DNA of 10,861 nt from an uncultured Georgenia sp. (GCF_937958535.1 NZ_CALGNQ010000195.1:1-10861); one strand, 5' to 3'; positions 1 through 7,411 are shown, numbered from the stretch's first letter. Notes: generated by a model from the letters alone, not told the origin. A program made the numbers and translations.

Positions 1-1265
1 CGATCGTGGTGACGGGCCGCTATCCGCGCGCGATCTTCGACTTCAACGTCGGGGTCCTGCGCTGGAGCTGGCGCGTGGCCTACTACTCCTACGGCGCGCT
101 CGCGACCGACCGGTACCCGCCCTTCAGCCTGGGTGAGGTGCCGGACTACCCCGCCCACCTCGACGTCGAGTACCCCGAGCGGCTCTCGCGCGGCCTCGTG
201 CTCGTCAAGTGGTGGCTGCTCGTCCTGCCCCACTACCTCCTCCTCGTCTTCTTCCTCGGCGCGGGCGCGGCCGTCGCACGCCAGGTCGAGGGGCTGACGT
301 GGATGTGGGAGGGCGGGCTCATCGCGCTGCTCGTCCTCATCGCCGGGGTCGCGCTGCTCTTCACCGGGGGGTACCCGCGGGGCCTGTACGACCTGCTGCT
401 CGGGCTCAACCGCTGGGTGCTCCGGGTCGCCGCCTACGCGGGGCTGATGACCGACAGCTACCCACCGTTCCGCCTCGACCAGGGCGGCCCGGATCCCGAG
501 GTGCAGCTCACCGCGCCGACGTCGGGGCGCGGACCGGTGGGCTCTCAGGTCCCGGGCGCGGACGCCACGGCGGTTCCGGGCGCCGTCGCGCCGTCGTCGT
601 GGACCGCGGGCCGAGCTGTCGCCGTCGTCGCGGGGTCCCTCGCCGTGCTGCTCGGCCTCGCCGCGGCCCTCGCCGGGGCCGCGCTGCTGGTGTGGCAGTC
701 GGCGCTCCGTGAGGACGGGTACCTCACCACGCCGACGTGGCAGGTGGAGACCGCCGGCTATGCCGCCGTGACCGAGGAGATCGTCCTCGCGGGGGAGTGG
801 CTCGACGACGGGCTGGGCGACGTGCGCCTGCGTGCCACCGGGGACGATGCTGCGATCTTCCTCGGGGTGGCGACGGCGCAGGACGCGGCCGCCTACCTCG
901 GCGGGGTCGCGCGCGAGCAGCGGGACAACGCCTTCGTCGACCGGGAGCTGCCGGGTGGGGCACCGGCCGTGCCGCCCGCGGAGGCGGACATCTGGCTCGC
1001 GTCCGCCGAGGGCGGCGGGCAGCTGGTGCTCGACCTCGAGCCGCGGCCGGGAAGCTTCGTCGTGGTCGTCATGTCCGCCGACGGCGGAGCGGGGGTGCGC
1101 GCGAGCGTCGACGCCGGCGCGACCCTGCCGTGGGTCGGGGCCGGAGCCGGGGTCGCCCTCGCTGCCGGGCTGGTCCTGCTCGCGGGCGGGCTCGCCGTCG
1201 TCGTCCTCAGTGTCCGTGCCGCCTCTCCGGCGCGCGTCGGTCGCCGGGAGGAGGCGCAGCCGTGA
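1..1265 (+). CDS. DUF4389 domain membrane protein, 5' end cut by window edge
   Basis: Partial. The frame is open from the first bases (codon ATC at 3-5), and the GTG at 6 falls inside a conserved DUF4389 block, so the true start lies upstream. Numbering from that GTG, residues 4-42 (GRYPRAIFDFNVGVLRW ... DRYPPFSL) and 121-157 (GGYPRGLYDLLLGLNRW ... DSYPPFRL) are two copies of the same DUF4389 motif, separated by hydrophobic segments around 63-90 and 103-120. A Pro/Ala/Gly-rich linker (160-200) follows, then a membrane segment (about 203-230), an extracytoplasmic domain (about 235-372) and a last membrane segment (about 375-403) with a short basic tail. DUF4389 proteins are actinobacterial membrane proteins of unknown function. 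The stop overlaps the next start by 4 bp, so the two genes are probably translationally coupled. Confidence 0.85.
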   Translation, partial: IVVTGRYPRAIFDFNVGVLRWSWRVAYYSYGALATDRYPPFSLGEVPDYPAHLDVEYPERLSRGLVLVKWWLLVLPHYLLLVFFLGAGAAVARQVEGLTWMWEGGLIALLVLIAGVALLFTGGYPRGLYDLLLGLNRWVLRVAAYAGLMTDSYPPFRLDQGGPDPEVQLTAPTSGRGPVGSQVPGADATAVPGAVAPSSWTAGRAVAVVAGSLAVLLGLAAALAGAALLVWQSALREDGYLTTPTWQVETAGYAAVTEEIVLAGEWLDDGLGDVRLRATGDDAAIFLGVATAQDAAAYLGGVAREQRDNAFVDRELPGGAPAVPPAEADIWLASAEGGGQLVLDLEPRPGSFVVVVMSADGGAGVRASVDAGATLPWVGAGAGVALAAGLVLLAGGLAVVVLSVRAASPARVGRREEAQP

Positions 1266-1555
1266 CCGGGTCGCGACGTGTGCTGGCACTCATCGGCGTG
1301 GTGGTCGTCGCCGTGGTCGCGCTCGGCGCGTGTGCAGCCGGCGAGAACGTGCAGGAGATGCCGGGCGGGGCCGGCTTCTGGCCCGGGCTGTGGCACGGGA
1401 TCATCCTCCCGGTCACGTTCATCGTCTCGCTGTTCACCGACACCGTGAGCATCTACGCGGTGGACAACAACGGGAACTGGTACGACGTCGGCTTCGTCCT
1501 GGGCCTCGCGCTCTTCTCCGGCCCGGTCATCGGCCTGCGGGGACGTCGCTCGTGA
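1262..1555 (+). CDS. Small predicted lipoprotein/membrane protein, 97 aa
   Basis: Starts at GTG 1262, inside the stop of the DUF4389 gene (GTGA overlap), with a strong Shine-Dalgarno GGGAGGAGG at 1246-1254, 7 nt upstream. The N-terminus has Arg5-Arg6, a hydrophobic core (about 7-21) and a lipobox L-G-A-C at 21-24, so Cys24 may be lipidated. Two further hydrophobic stretches (about 43-58 and 77-92) flank a short polar loop with the motif YAVDNNGNWYDVG (65-77). The length and overlap suggest a partner of the DUF4389 protein at the membrane. I recall similar short proteins in actinobacteria, without known function. It could instead be an integral membrane protein with an uncleaved first helix. 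Confidence 0.75.
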   Translation: MTGSRRVLALIGVVVVAVVALGACAAGENVQEMPGGAGFWPGLWHGIILPVTFIVSLFTDTVSIYAVDNNGNWYDVGFVLGLALFSGPVIGLRGRRS

Positions 1556-1746
1556 CGACTCGGATCCCTGCCCGGTCCGGCCGTGACGAACCGCGGGTGC
1601 CACCACGCGACCGCGACGACTGGGCGGACCTGCCCGTGCGTTCACGGTGCCGGGCCGGGTGGCCGTGGGGTACGGGAAGCGGTACTGGTCGGACGGCGCG
1701 TTCGCCCCGCTTCGTCGTGGACGACGTCGTCTACCGCTGACGTCGC

Positions 1747-1752
1747 TATGGT
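1747..1752 (+). promoter_or_regulatory. Candidate -10 element (TATGGT) for the hydrolase gene
   Basis: TATGGT fits the actinobacterial TAnnnT -10 pattern and lies 44 bp before the ATG at 1797, downstream of the last upstream gene. No convincing -35 is visible about 17 bp upstream (around 1724-1729). The gap from 1556 to 1796 separates this gene from the DUF4389 pair, so an own promoter is plausible. Confidence 0.35.
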
Positions 1753-1796
1753 GGGCCCAGCCTGCGGTGTCCGACGACCGAGGAGCTCACGACGGG

Positions 1797-2507
1797 ATGA
1801 CGGAGACGACCAGCGTCCACCTGCCCGACGGCGACATGCCCGCCCACCTGTGGCTCCCACCCTCCGGGTCCGGCCCCGGGATCCTGCTCCTCCAGGAGAT
1901 CTTCGGCGTGAGCCGCTACGTCCGGAGCCGGGCGCAGGACCTCGCCGAGCTCGGGTACGTCGTGCTCGCGCCCGAGCTCTACTGGCGCCTGGGCGAGACG
2001 GTGGACGAGTCGCGCGCGGACGTCCTCGAGCAGGGGATGGCGCTCGCGGGCCGGCTCGACTGGGAGCAGACCGTCGCCGACTCCGTGGCGGCGCTCACCG
2101 CGCTCCGCGCGCGGCCCGAGGTGGCGGGCGGCGTCGGCGCCTTCGGGTTCTGCTTCGGCGGGGGAGTGGCGTTCAACGTCGCCGCGGTGGCGGACGTCGA
2201 CGTCCTCGTCTCGTACTACGGCTCGGCGCTGCCGACCCTGCTCGACCTCGCCGGCCGGGTCACCGCCCCGAGCCTCCACCACTTCGGCACCGCCGACAGC
2301 TACATCCCGCTCGAGCAGGTCGAACGGATCCGTGCCGCCGTCTCCGGCCCCGAGGTGGAGTTCCACCTCCACGAGGGCGCGGGGCACGCGTTCGACAACC
2401 CGGCACCGATGTTCCACCATTCGGCCGCGACCGCCGACGCGTGGGCGCTCACCACTGACTTCCTCGCCCGGCGCTTTCCGGTGGCCGCGGCCGGCGCGGC
2501 ACGCTGA
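1797..2507 (+). CDS. Dienelactone hydrolase family protein (alpha/beta hydrolase), 236 aa
   Basis: Predicted soluble cytoplasmic alpha/beta hydrolase of the dienelactone hydrolase (carboxymethylenebutenolidase) family. The nucleophile elbow G-F-C-F-G-G gives Cys119. Asp167 in GTADSYIP and His197 in EGAGHAF complete the Cys-Asp-His triad, and Glu34 in LLQEIFG matches the glutamate that interacts with the Cys in the classical enzyme. The length of 236 aa is normal for the family. ATG 1797 is chosen because GAGGAG lies at 1780-1785 and homology begins with TSVHLPDGDMPAHL; the frame is open upstream to ATG 1647, but that part has no family resemblance. No chlorocatechol or other aromatic-degradation genes are nearby, so the natural substrate is unknown. 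Nothing recognisable as an intrinsic terminator follows before the next unit, although the inverted repeat at 2547 could act as one. Confidence 0.88.
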   Translation: MTETTSVHLPDGDMPAHLWLPPSGSGPGILLLQEIFGVSRYVRSRAQDLAELGYVVLAPELYWRLGETVDESRADVLEQGMALAGRLDWEQTVADSVAALTALRARPEVAGGVGAFGFCFGGGVAFNVAAVADVDVLVSYYGSALPTLLDLAGRVTAPSLHHFGTADSYIPLEQVERIRAAVSGPEVEFHLHEGAGHAFDNPAPMFHHSAATADAWALTTDFLARRFPVAAAGAAR

Positions 2508-2546
2508 CACGGCGCGCCCGCGGGCCGCCGCGCGGGGCCCGGCCTG

Positions 2547-2564
2547 GGACCAACCTCCTGGTCC
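2547..2564. promoter_or_regulatory. Perfect inverted repeat GGACCA-N6-TGGTCC
   Basis: Arms at 2547-2552 and 2559-2564 are exact reverse complements, spaced by 6 nt, in the 117-bp gap between the hydrolase and the UPF0261 gene. The site could be an operator for a local regulator of the Tm-1-like pair, or a weak terminator for the hydrolase. There is no T-tract, and no regulator gene is visible in the window. Confidence 0.4.
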
Positions 2565-2587
2565 GCCCGCCCCCGGACGGGTGAGGA

Positions 2588-2607
2588 TGAGACGGGAAGC
2601 TGTCTCA
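2588..2607. promoter_or_regulatory. Perfect inverted repeat TGAGAC-N8-GTCTCA before UPF0261 gene
   Basis: Arms at 2588-2593 and 2602-2607 are exact reverse complements with an 8-nt spacer, ending 17 bp before the ATG at 2625. The position overlaps where transcription would start, as expected for a repressor operator. It would also fold in RNA just before the Shine-Dalgarno. The regulator is unknown. Confidence 0.4.
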
Positions 2608-2624
2608 CCTCAGGAGGATCCACG

Positions 2625-3860
2625 ATGGCAACAGTCGGACTGGTCGGCACTCTGGACACCAAGCGTGAGGAGTACGCGTGGCTGCGTGACGAGCTCACCC
2701 GGCGGGGCGTCGACGTCGTGCTCATCGACGTCGGGACGTTCTCGGACGGCGGCGGCATCGCCGACGTGACGTCCGCCGAGGTGGCTGCGGCAGCCGGCGC
2801 CGACGTGGACCGGCTGCGGGAGGAGAACGACCGCGGTGCCGCGATGACGACGATGGGCGAGGGCGCCGCCGTCGTCGTCGACCGCCTCTTCCGGGAGGGA
2901 AGGCTGCACGGACTGCTCGGGGTCGGTGGCTCCTCCGGCTCGTCGGTCGCGTCGCGCGCGATGCAGGTGCTCCCGGTCGGGGTACCCAAGCTCCTCGTCT
3001 CGACGATGGCCGCCGGTGACGTCGGCCCGTACGTCGGTGCCAAGGACGTCACGGTCATGCCCTCGGTCGTGGACGTCGCGGGGATCAACCGCATCTCCCG
3101 CGCGATCATGGGCAACGCCGTCGCCGCTGTCGCGGCCATGGCGCAGGCCTACCGCGAGCGCGCGGCCGCTCCGGAGGAGGAGGACGAGCCGCACCTCATC
3201 GGCGCCACGATGTTCGGCCTGACGACGCCGGCGGTCGACGAGGCCCGGCAGCGCCTCACCGAGCTCGGGTACGAGGTGCTCGTGTTCCACGCCACGGGTG
3301 CCGGCGGGCGCGCGATGGAGGCGCTGGCCGCCGACGGGTTCCTCGACGGCGTGCTCGACCTCACGACCACCGAGCTGGTCGACGACATGCTCGGCGGCGT
3401 GCTGTCCGCCGGCCCGGACCGGCTCGAGGCGGCGGGTGCTGCGGGGCTGCCGCAGGTGGTGAGCGTCGGAGCCCTCGACATGTGCAACTTCGGGCCCGAG
3501 GCGACGGTGCCGGAGAGGTACGCCGGCCGGAGGTTCGTCGTCCACAACCCGACGGTCACCCTCATGCGGACGACGCCGGAGGAGATGGCCGAGCTCGGAC
3601 GGCGGATCGGGCGCAAGCTGAGGGAGGCGACCGGGCCCGTGGCGGTATACCTGCCGCTGCGCGGGGTGTCCGGCATCGACGTCGAGGGTGGGCCGTTCCA
3701 CGACCCGGAGGCGGACGCGGCGTGCTTCGCGGCGCTGCGCGAGGAGCTGGAGGGCAGCGACGTCGTCGTCCACGAAGTGGACAGCGCGATCAACGACCCC
3801 GGCTTCGGCCGGGCAGCGGCCGAGGAGCTGCACGCGCTCATCGGCCGCGTCCGCGACTGA
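2625..3860 (+). CDS. Tm-1-like ATP-binding domain protein (UPF0261), 411 aa
   Basis: ATG 2625 follows AGGAGG at 2612-2617, spaced 7 nt. The protein is a full-length UPF0261/Tm-1-like member with characteristic Gly-rich and polar motifs: GTLDTK (8-13), GVGGSSGSSVA (99-109), STMAAGDV (126-133), PSVVDVAGINRIS (146-158), FHATGAGGRAME (221-232), DLTTTEL (245-251), GALDMCNFG (282-290) and HNPTVTLMRTT (307-317). In tomato, the homologous N-terminal region of Tm-1 binds the tobamovirus replication protein and blocks viral RNA replication; the ancestral bacterial role is not known. No signal peptide or membrane segment is visible, so it should be cytoplasmic. The next gene encodes the TIM-barrel half found at the C-terminus of plant and fungal Tm-1 proteins, and the two are probably co-transcribed. 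Family assignment is firm; function is open. Confidence 0.9.
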   Translation: MATVGLVGTLDTKREEYAWLRDELTRRGVDVVLIDVGTFSDGGGIADVTSAEVAAAAGADVDRLREENDRGAAMTTMGEGAAVVVDRLFREGRLHGLLGVGGSSGSSVASRAMQVLPVGVPKLLVSTMAAGDVGPYVGAKDVTVMPSVVDVAGINRISRAIMGNAVAAVAAMAQAYRERAAAPEEEDEPHLIGATMFGLTTPAVDEARQRLTELGYEVLVFHATGAGGRAMEALAADGFLDGVLDLTTTELVDDMLGGVLSAGPDRLEAAGAAGLPQVVSVGALDMCNFGPEATVPERYAGRRFVVHNPTVTLMRTTPEEMAELGRRIGRKLREATGPVAVYLPLRGVSGIDVEGGPFHDPEADAACFAALREELEGSDVVVHEVDSAINDPGFGRAAAEELHALIGRVRD

Positions 3861-3865
3861 GGCCA

Positions 3866-3882
3866 CGAGCCGGGCGGGCTCG
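3866..3882 (+). other. Intergenic hairpin inside the Tm-1-like operon
   Basis: CGAGCC (3866-3871) and GGCTCG (3877-3882) form a 6-bp GC-rich stem with a 5-nt loop, 5 nt after the UPF0261 stop. No T-tract follows. It may stabilise the upstream mRNA end or lower expression of the second gene, but could be chance in GC-rich DNA. Confidence 0.3.
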
Positions 3883-3927
3883 GCAGGAGCGCGCCCGGAC
3901 GCCGACAAGAGTAAGGAGTAGAGACAC

Positions 3928-4749
3928 ATGGATCGTCAGGAAGCACTGGCGCGGCTGCGCGCCACCGTCGAGTCCGGCAGGCCGATCATCGGTGGGGGCG
4001 CCGGCACGGGACTGTCCGCCAAGGCTGCCGAGGCCGGCGGGATCGACCTCATCATCATCTACAACTCGGGCCGCTACCGGATGGCCGGACGCGGCTCGCT
4101 CGCGGGCCTCCTCGCCTACGGGGACGCAAACGCGATCGTCATGGAGATGGCGAACGAGGTGCTGCCCGTCGTCAAGGACACCCCGGTGCTCGCCGGCGTC
4201 AACGGCACCGACCCGTTCCGTGTCATGGGCAGGTTCCTCGACGACGTCAAGCGTGCCGGCTTCACCGGCGTGCAGAACTTCCCGACCGTCGGGCTCATCG
4301 ACGGCGTCTTCCGCCAGAACCTCGAGGAGACCGGGATGGGCTACGCGCTCGAGGTCGACATGATCGCCGCCGCACACGAGCGCGGCCTGCTCACCACGCC
4401 CTATGTCTTCGACGCCGAGCAGGCCACCGCCATGGCCGAGGCGGGCGCCGACGTCCTCGTCCCGCACATGGGCCTGACCACCTCCGGCAGCATCGGCGCC
4501 CAGACCGCGCTCACGCTGGAGGAGAGCGCCGCGCGGGTGCAGGAGATGCACGACGCCGCGAAGAAGGTCAACCCCGACATCCTCGTGCTGTGCCACGGCG
4601 GCCCCATCGCCGAGCCGGCCGACGCGCAGTACATCCTCGACAACACGAAGGGGGTCGTCGGGTTCTTCGGGGCGTCCTCGATCGAGCGGCTGCCCACCGA
4701 GCGGGGGATCAAGGCGCAGACGGAGGAGTTCAAGGCCATCACCTTCTGA
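3928..4749 (+). CDS. Phosphoenolpyruvate hydrolase family protein (TIM barrel), 273 aa
   Basis: ATG 3928 is preceded by TAAGGAG at 3912-3918, 9 nt upstream. The protein belongs to the PEP hydrolase/TIM-barrel signal-transduction-like family (Pfam PEP_hydrolase). Visible motifs are GGGAGTGLSAK (22-32), IYNSGRYRMAGRGSLAG (44-60), YGDAN (64-68), GVNGTDP (90-96), NFPTVGLIDG (117-126), HMGLTTSG (180-187), CHGGPI (222-227) and a phosphate-loop-like GFFGASSIERLP (245-256). These fit a (beta/alpha)8 barrel related to PEP mutase/isocitrate lyase-type enzymes. No signal peptide is seen, so it should be cytoplasmic. It lies 67 bp after the UPF0261 gene on the same strand, and the two domains are fused in plants and fungi, so the proteins probably form one complex or act in sequence. 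The reaction is not established; the family name should not be read as a proven activity. Confidence 0.9.
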   Translation: MDRQEALARLRATVESGRPIIGGGAGTGLSAKAAEAGGIDLIIIYNSGRYRMAGRGSLAGLLAYGDANAIVMEMANEVLPVVKDTPVLAGVNGTDPFRVMGRFLDDVKRAGFTGVQNFPTVGLIDGVFRQNLEETGMGYALEVDMIAAAHERGLLTTPYVFDAEQATAMAEAGADVLVPHMGLTTSGSIGAQTALTLEESAARVQEMHDAAKKVNPDILVLCHGGPIAEPADAQYILDNTKGVVGFFGASSIERLPTERGIKAQTEEFKAITF

Positions 4750-4770
4750 GGCACTTCTGCCCCCGGGCAG

Positions 4771-4806
4771 GCCGCCGGCTCGGTCCGTCGAGGGCCGGCC
4801 GGCGGC
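4771..4806 (+). terminator. GC-rich hairpin after the PEP hydrolase-family gene
   Basis: GCCGCCGGC (4771-4779) and GCCGGCGGC (4798-4806) form a 9-bp perfect stem 21 nt past the stop codon. It sits between convergent genes and could serve both strands. There is no T-tract, as is common for actinobacterial hairpin terminators. Confidence 0.5.
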
Positions 4807-4807
4807 T

Positions 4808-4824
4808 CCGCCCGTGGTGGGCGG
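4808..4824 (-). terminator. Hairpin directly after metQ stop
   Basis: CCGCCC (4808-4813) and GGGCGG (4819-4824) pair with a 5-nt loop, abutting the metQ stop codon at 4825-4827. Together with the 4771-4806 hairpin it is a plausible end of the metNIQ transcript. No T-tract is visible on either strand. Confidence 0.4.
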
Positions 4825-5676
4825 CTACTGCAGCTCCGGCGGGATCCACCACAGACCGTCGTTGTTCGCCGCGATGTACTCGGCGAACTCCTCGGAGTGG
4901 TAGGCGTCGACGATGGCCTGCGCCCACGGTGCGTCGGCGTTCTCCTCCTTGACGACGACCTGGAGCACGAGGTGGTCGAGGATGTCCTCGGTGGCCAGCG
5001 CGGACGACGGGTCGATGCCGGCGTTGTAGACGATCGAGCCGGTGATGACGATGTAGTCGAAGTCGACGCTCGCGGGCGGGATGGTCAGCGACCGCATCTC
5101 GGTGATGTCGAGGTTGTGCGGGTCGGCCACGATGTCATGCTGCGTCACCGTCGCCGGGTCGGCGTCCTCATCGAGCTCGATCCAGCCGATCTTCTCCAGC
5201 AGGAGGTAGGCCCGGGCCATGTTCGAGGCGTCGTTGGGCACGGCCACCGTGGCGCCGTCGGGGACGTCGTCGAGGCTCTCGTGGTGGTCGGAGTAGATAC
5301 CCGCGGGGACGGTGGGGATCGGGGTTATCGGGACGAGGTCGCCGTCGTTCTCGGCGTTGAACGCCTCGAGGTAGGCGGTGTGCTGCTCGACGTTGAAGTC
5401 GACGTCGCCGTCGTTGAGGGCGATGTCGGCGGTGAGCAGGTCGGACATGTCGTGCGCCTGCAGCGTGTAGCCCTGCTCCTCGAGGATGGGGGCGACGGCG
5501 TCCTCGAAGAGCTCGGTGTACGGGCCCTGGGACTTGCTGTAGGTCAGCGTCGTTTTCTCGTCCGACGCGGAGGCGGCGTCGCCGGAGCTCCCGGTGGCAC
5601 CCGGTTCGGCGCAGGCGCCGAGGAGGAGCGCCAGCGGTAGGGCGCCGGTGAGCGCGACGGTGCGGATCTTGTGCAT
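4825..5676 (-). CDS. metQ: MetQ/NlpA-family ABC transporter substrate-binding lipoprotein, 283 aa
   Basis: Solute-binding lipoprotein of the importer encoded with metI and metN. It has a short basic start, a hydrophobic core and the lipobox L-G-A-C at 19-22, so Cys22 is the predicted lipidation site anchoring it outside the membrane. A Ser/Ala/Asp-rich linker leads to the NlpA fold: TLTYSKSQGPYTEL (43-56), DFNVEQHTAYLEAF, VAVPNDASNMARAYLLLEK, the DITEMRS region, and DFDYIVITGSIVYNAGI. Length is normal. The start at 5676 has an AAGGA-type Shine-Dalgarno upstream. NlpA proteins bind methionine (D or L) or, in some lineages, cysteine/cystine-related compounds or dipeptides; the ligand cannot be read from sequence here. 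The Cys-rich leader ahead of the operon makes a cysteine-related ligand worth considering. Confidence 0.88.
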   Translation of the reverse strand: MHKIRTVALTGALPLALLLGACAEPGATGSSGDAASASDEKTTLTYSKSQGPYTELFEDAVAPILEEQGYTLQAHDMSDLLTADIALNDGDVDFNVEQHTAYLEAFNAENDGDLVPITPIPTVPAGIYSDHHESLDDVPDGATVAVPNDASNMARAYLLLEKIGWIELDEDADPATVTQHDIVADPHNLDITEMRSLTIPPASVDFDYIVITGSIVYNAGIDPSSALATEDILDHLVLQVVVKEENADAPWAQAIVDAYHSEEFAEYIAANNDGLWWIPPELQ

Positions 5677-5720
5677 GCTGGTTCGGTTCCTTGTCTGTCG
5701 GTCGGCGTGCGGGTCGGTGG

Positions 5721-6389
5721 TCAGCGGGGCTCACGAAGACGGCGGGACAGGGCGTTGCCCGCGGCCTGCATGAGCTGGACGAAGATGACGAGGATGACGA
5801 CCGTGAAGATCATCAGCGGGGTGTTGAACCGTTCTCTGCCGTAGGTGAGGGCGAGGTCGCCGACGCCGCCGCCCCCGCCGTAGCCCGCCATCGCGGTGGC
5901 GCCGAGCAGCCCGACGACGCTGGTGGTCAGGGCCAGCACGATCGAGCTGTAGGCCTCGGGCAGGAGGAAGCGGCGGACGATCTGGAGGTTGCTCGCACCC
6001 ATCGCCCGTGCGGCCTCGAGCACACCGGGGGAGACCTCGAGGAGGCTGGCCTCGACCATGCGCGCGATGAACGGCGCGATGTAGACGATGAGGGGGACGA
6101 GGGCCGCGCGGCTGCCCACGCTGGTGCCGACGACCATCCGGGTGATCGGCATCATCGCGACGAGCAGGATGATGAACGGGATGCTGCGGACGATGTTGAT
6201 CGTGACGTTGACCGTCACGTAGACGACGCGGTTCTCCATGAGCCCACCGCGCCGGCTGAGCACGAGCGCCAGGGCGAGGCCGATCCCGATGACGGTGCCG
6301 AAGAGCATTCCCCAGCCGAGCATGTAGACGGTCTGGACCCCGGCGAGCACGAGCTGGTCGACGGTGATGCCGAAGATCTCCTGCTCCAC
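5721..6389 (-). CDS. metI: MetI-type ABC transporter permease, 222 aa
   Basis: Inner-membrane permease of the methionine-type ABC importer. The start is GTG at 6389-6387, whose first base is the last base of the metN TAG, so the two genes overlap by 1 bp. The same frame stays open further upstream inside metN, but that part is only an overlap artefact. About five hydrophobic helices are visible (around 20-45, 55-81, 95-112, 149-170 and 191-210). The cytoplasmic EAA loop, which docks on MetN, is EAARAMGASNLQIVRRFLLPEA-like at residues 125-146, with the invariant Gly131. A glycine run (170-176) precedes the last helix. Length is typical for MetI. metQ begins 44 bp downstream, and gene order N-I-Q is the usual one for the family. 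Confidence 0.9.
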   Translation of the reverse strand: MEQEIFGITVDQLVLAGVQTVYMLGWGMLFGTVIGIGLALALVLSRRGGLMENRVVYVTVNVTINIVRSIPFIILLVAMMPITRMVVGTSVGSRAALVPLIVYIAPFIARMVEASLLEVSPGVLEAARAMGASNLQIVRRFLLPEAYSSIVLALTTSVVGLLGATAMAGYGGGGGVGDLALTYGRERFNTPLMIFTVVILVIFVQLMQAAGNALSRRLREPR

Positions 6390-7411
6390 TAGATCTCGAT
6401 CCTCTCCCGCAGGATCCCTGCGTCGTCGATGACCTCGTGCGCCCGCCGGACGGGTTGGGCGCCTCCGATGAGCTGGACGAGGAAGAGGCAGATGACGGAG
6501 TCCTGCACCTCCTCGACGGTTGCGCCGAGGATGTTGACCTCCAGCCCCTCGATCCGGCTGAGGGCGGCGAGCAGGGGTCGGCGGACGGTGTCGCCGACGA
6601 ACCGGAGCCGGAGCAGCTCCTGGGGTCGGGTTTCGCTGCGGACCACCTCGAGCAGCGGTCCGGGGATCTGGTCGTTGACGACCGTGCGGACGAACTGCTG
6701 GGTGATCGGGCGGCGCGGCCGGGTGAAGATGTCCAGGACGCTGCCCTGCTCGACTATCCGGCCCGCCTCCATCACGGCGACCTTGGTGCAGATGCGCTGG
6801 ATGACGTGCATCTGGTGGGTGATGAGGAGGATCGTCACGCCCATCTCGCGGTTGATCCGCTTGAGCAGGCCGAGGATGGACTCGGTGGTCGTCGGGTCGA
6901 GCGCGCTCGTGGCCTCGTCGCACAGGAGGATCGACGGCGACGTCGCGAGCGCGCGGGCGATGCCGACGCGCTGCTTCTGCCCGCCGGAGAGCTGGCGGAT
7001 GCTCGCGTTGCGCTTGTCCTCGAGCTCGACGATGCGCAGCACCTCGCTCACCCGCCGGTCGATCTCGGCCCGCGGGGTGCCCTGGATGAGCAGCGGCATC
7101 GCGACGTTGCGGTAGACCGACTTCGTCTCGAGCAGGTTGAACTGCTGGAAGACCATGCCGATGTCCCGCCGCGTACGGCGGAGCCGGCGGGTGGACATCG
7201 ACGTGAGGTCGAGGCCGTTGACGGTCACTGCACCCTCATCGGGGACCTCGAGCTGGTTGACCATGCGGAGGAGGGTCGACTTCCCGGCGCCGGAGAACCC
7301 GATGATGCCGAAGATGTCACCCTGCTCGACCTCGAGCGACGCGTCGACCAGTGCGTCGACCGTGCCGCTCTTCGTGACATAGCGCTTGGACACGCGCTCG
7401 AGCGTGATCAT
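6389..7411 (-). CDS. metN: MetN-type ABC transporter ATP-binding protein, 340 aa
   Basis: ATPase of the importer. Walker A GFSGAGKS (38-45), Q-loop VFQQF (88-91 region), ABC signature LSGGQ (141-145), Walker B ILLCDEATSALD (161-172) and switch His199 (ITHQM) are all intact. The C-terminal part (about 260-335, RLRFVGDTVRRPLL ... GLEVNILGATVEEVQDS) is a NIL domain, which in E. coli MetN binds methionine and inhibits transport from inside the cell. ATG 7411 is chosen because homology begins at ITLERVSKRY. The longer reading frame from 7519 would start inside the intrinsic terminator and encodes an unconserved 36-residue extension. The Shine-Dalgarno is poor (GAGGT or GGGGCGG on the coding strand), which may make expression depend on leader events. 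Confidence 0.92.
   Translation of the reverse strand: MITLERVSKRYVTKSGTVDALVDASLEVEQGDIFGIIGFSGAGKSTLLRMVNQLEVPDEGAVTVNGLDLTSMSTRRLRRTRRDIGMVFQQFNLLETKSVYRNVAMPLLIQGTPRAEIDRRVSEVLRIVELEDKRNASIRQLSGGQKQRVGIARALATSPSILLCDEATSALDPTTTESILGLLKRINREMGVTILLITHQMHVIQRICTKVAVMEAGRIVEQGSVLDIFTRPRRPITQQFVRTVVNDQIPGPLLEVVRSETRPQELLRLRFVGDTVRRPLLAALSRIEGLEVNILGATVEEVQDSVICLFLVQLIGGAQPVRRAHEVIDDAGILRERIEI

Noticed and set aside
1552..1740. A 62-codon + strand ORF starting at GTG 1552, overlapping the preceding stop by 4 bp.
   Set aside because: No Shine-Dalgarno stands out, third-position GC is lower than in neighbouring genes, and the peptide is a low-complexity Arg/Asp/Pro-rich string without any recognisable motif. 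It may be a remnant, but I cannot support a gene.
1647..1796. N-terminal extension of the dienelactone hydrolase-family protein.
   Set aside because: Homology and a GAGGAG site support ATG 1797; the extension is Arg-rich and lies across a candidate -10 element.
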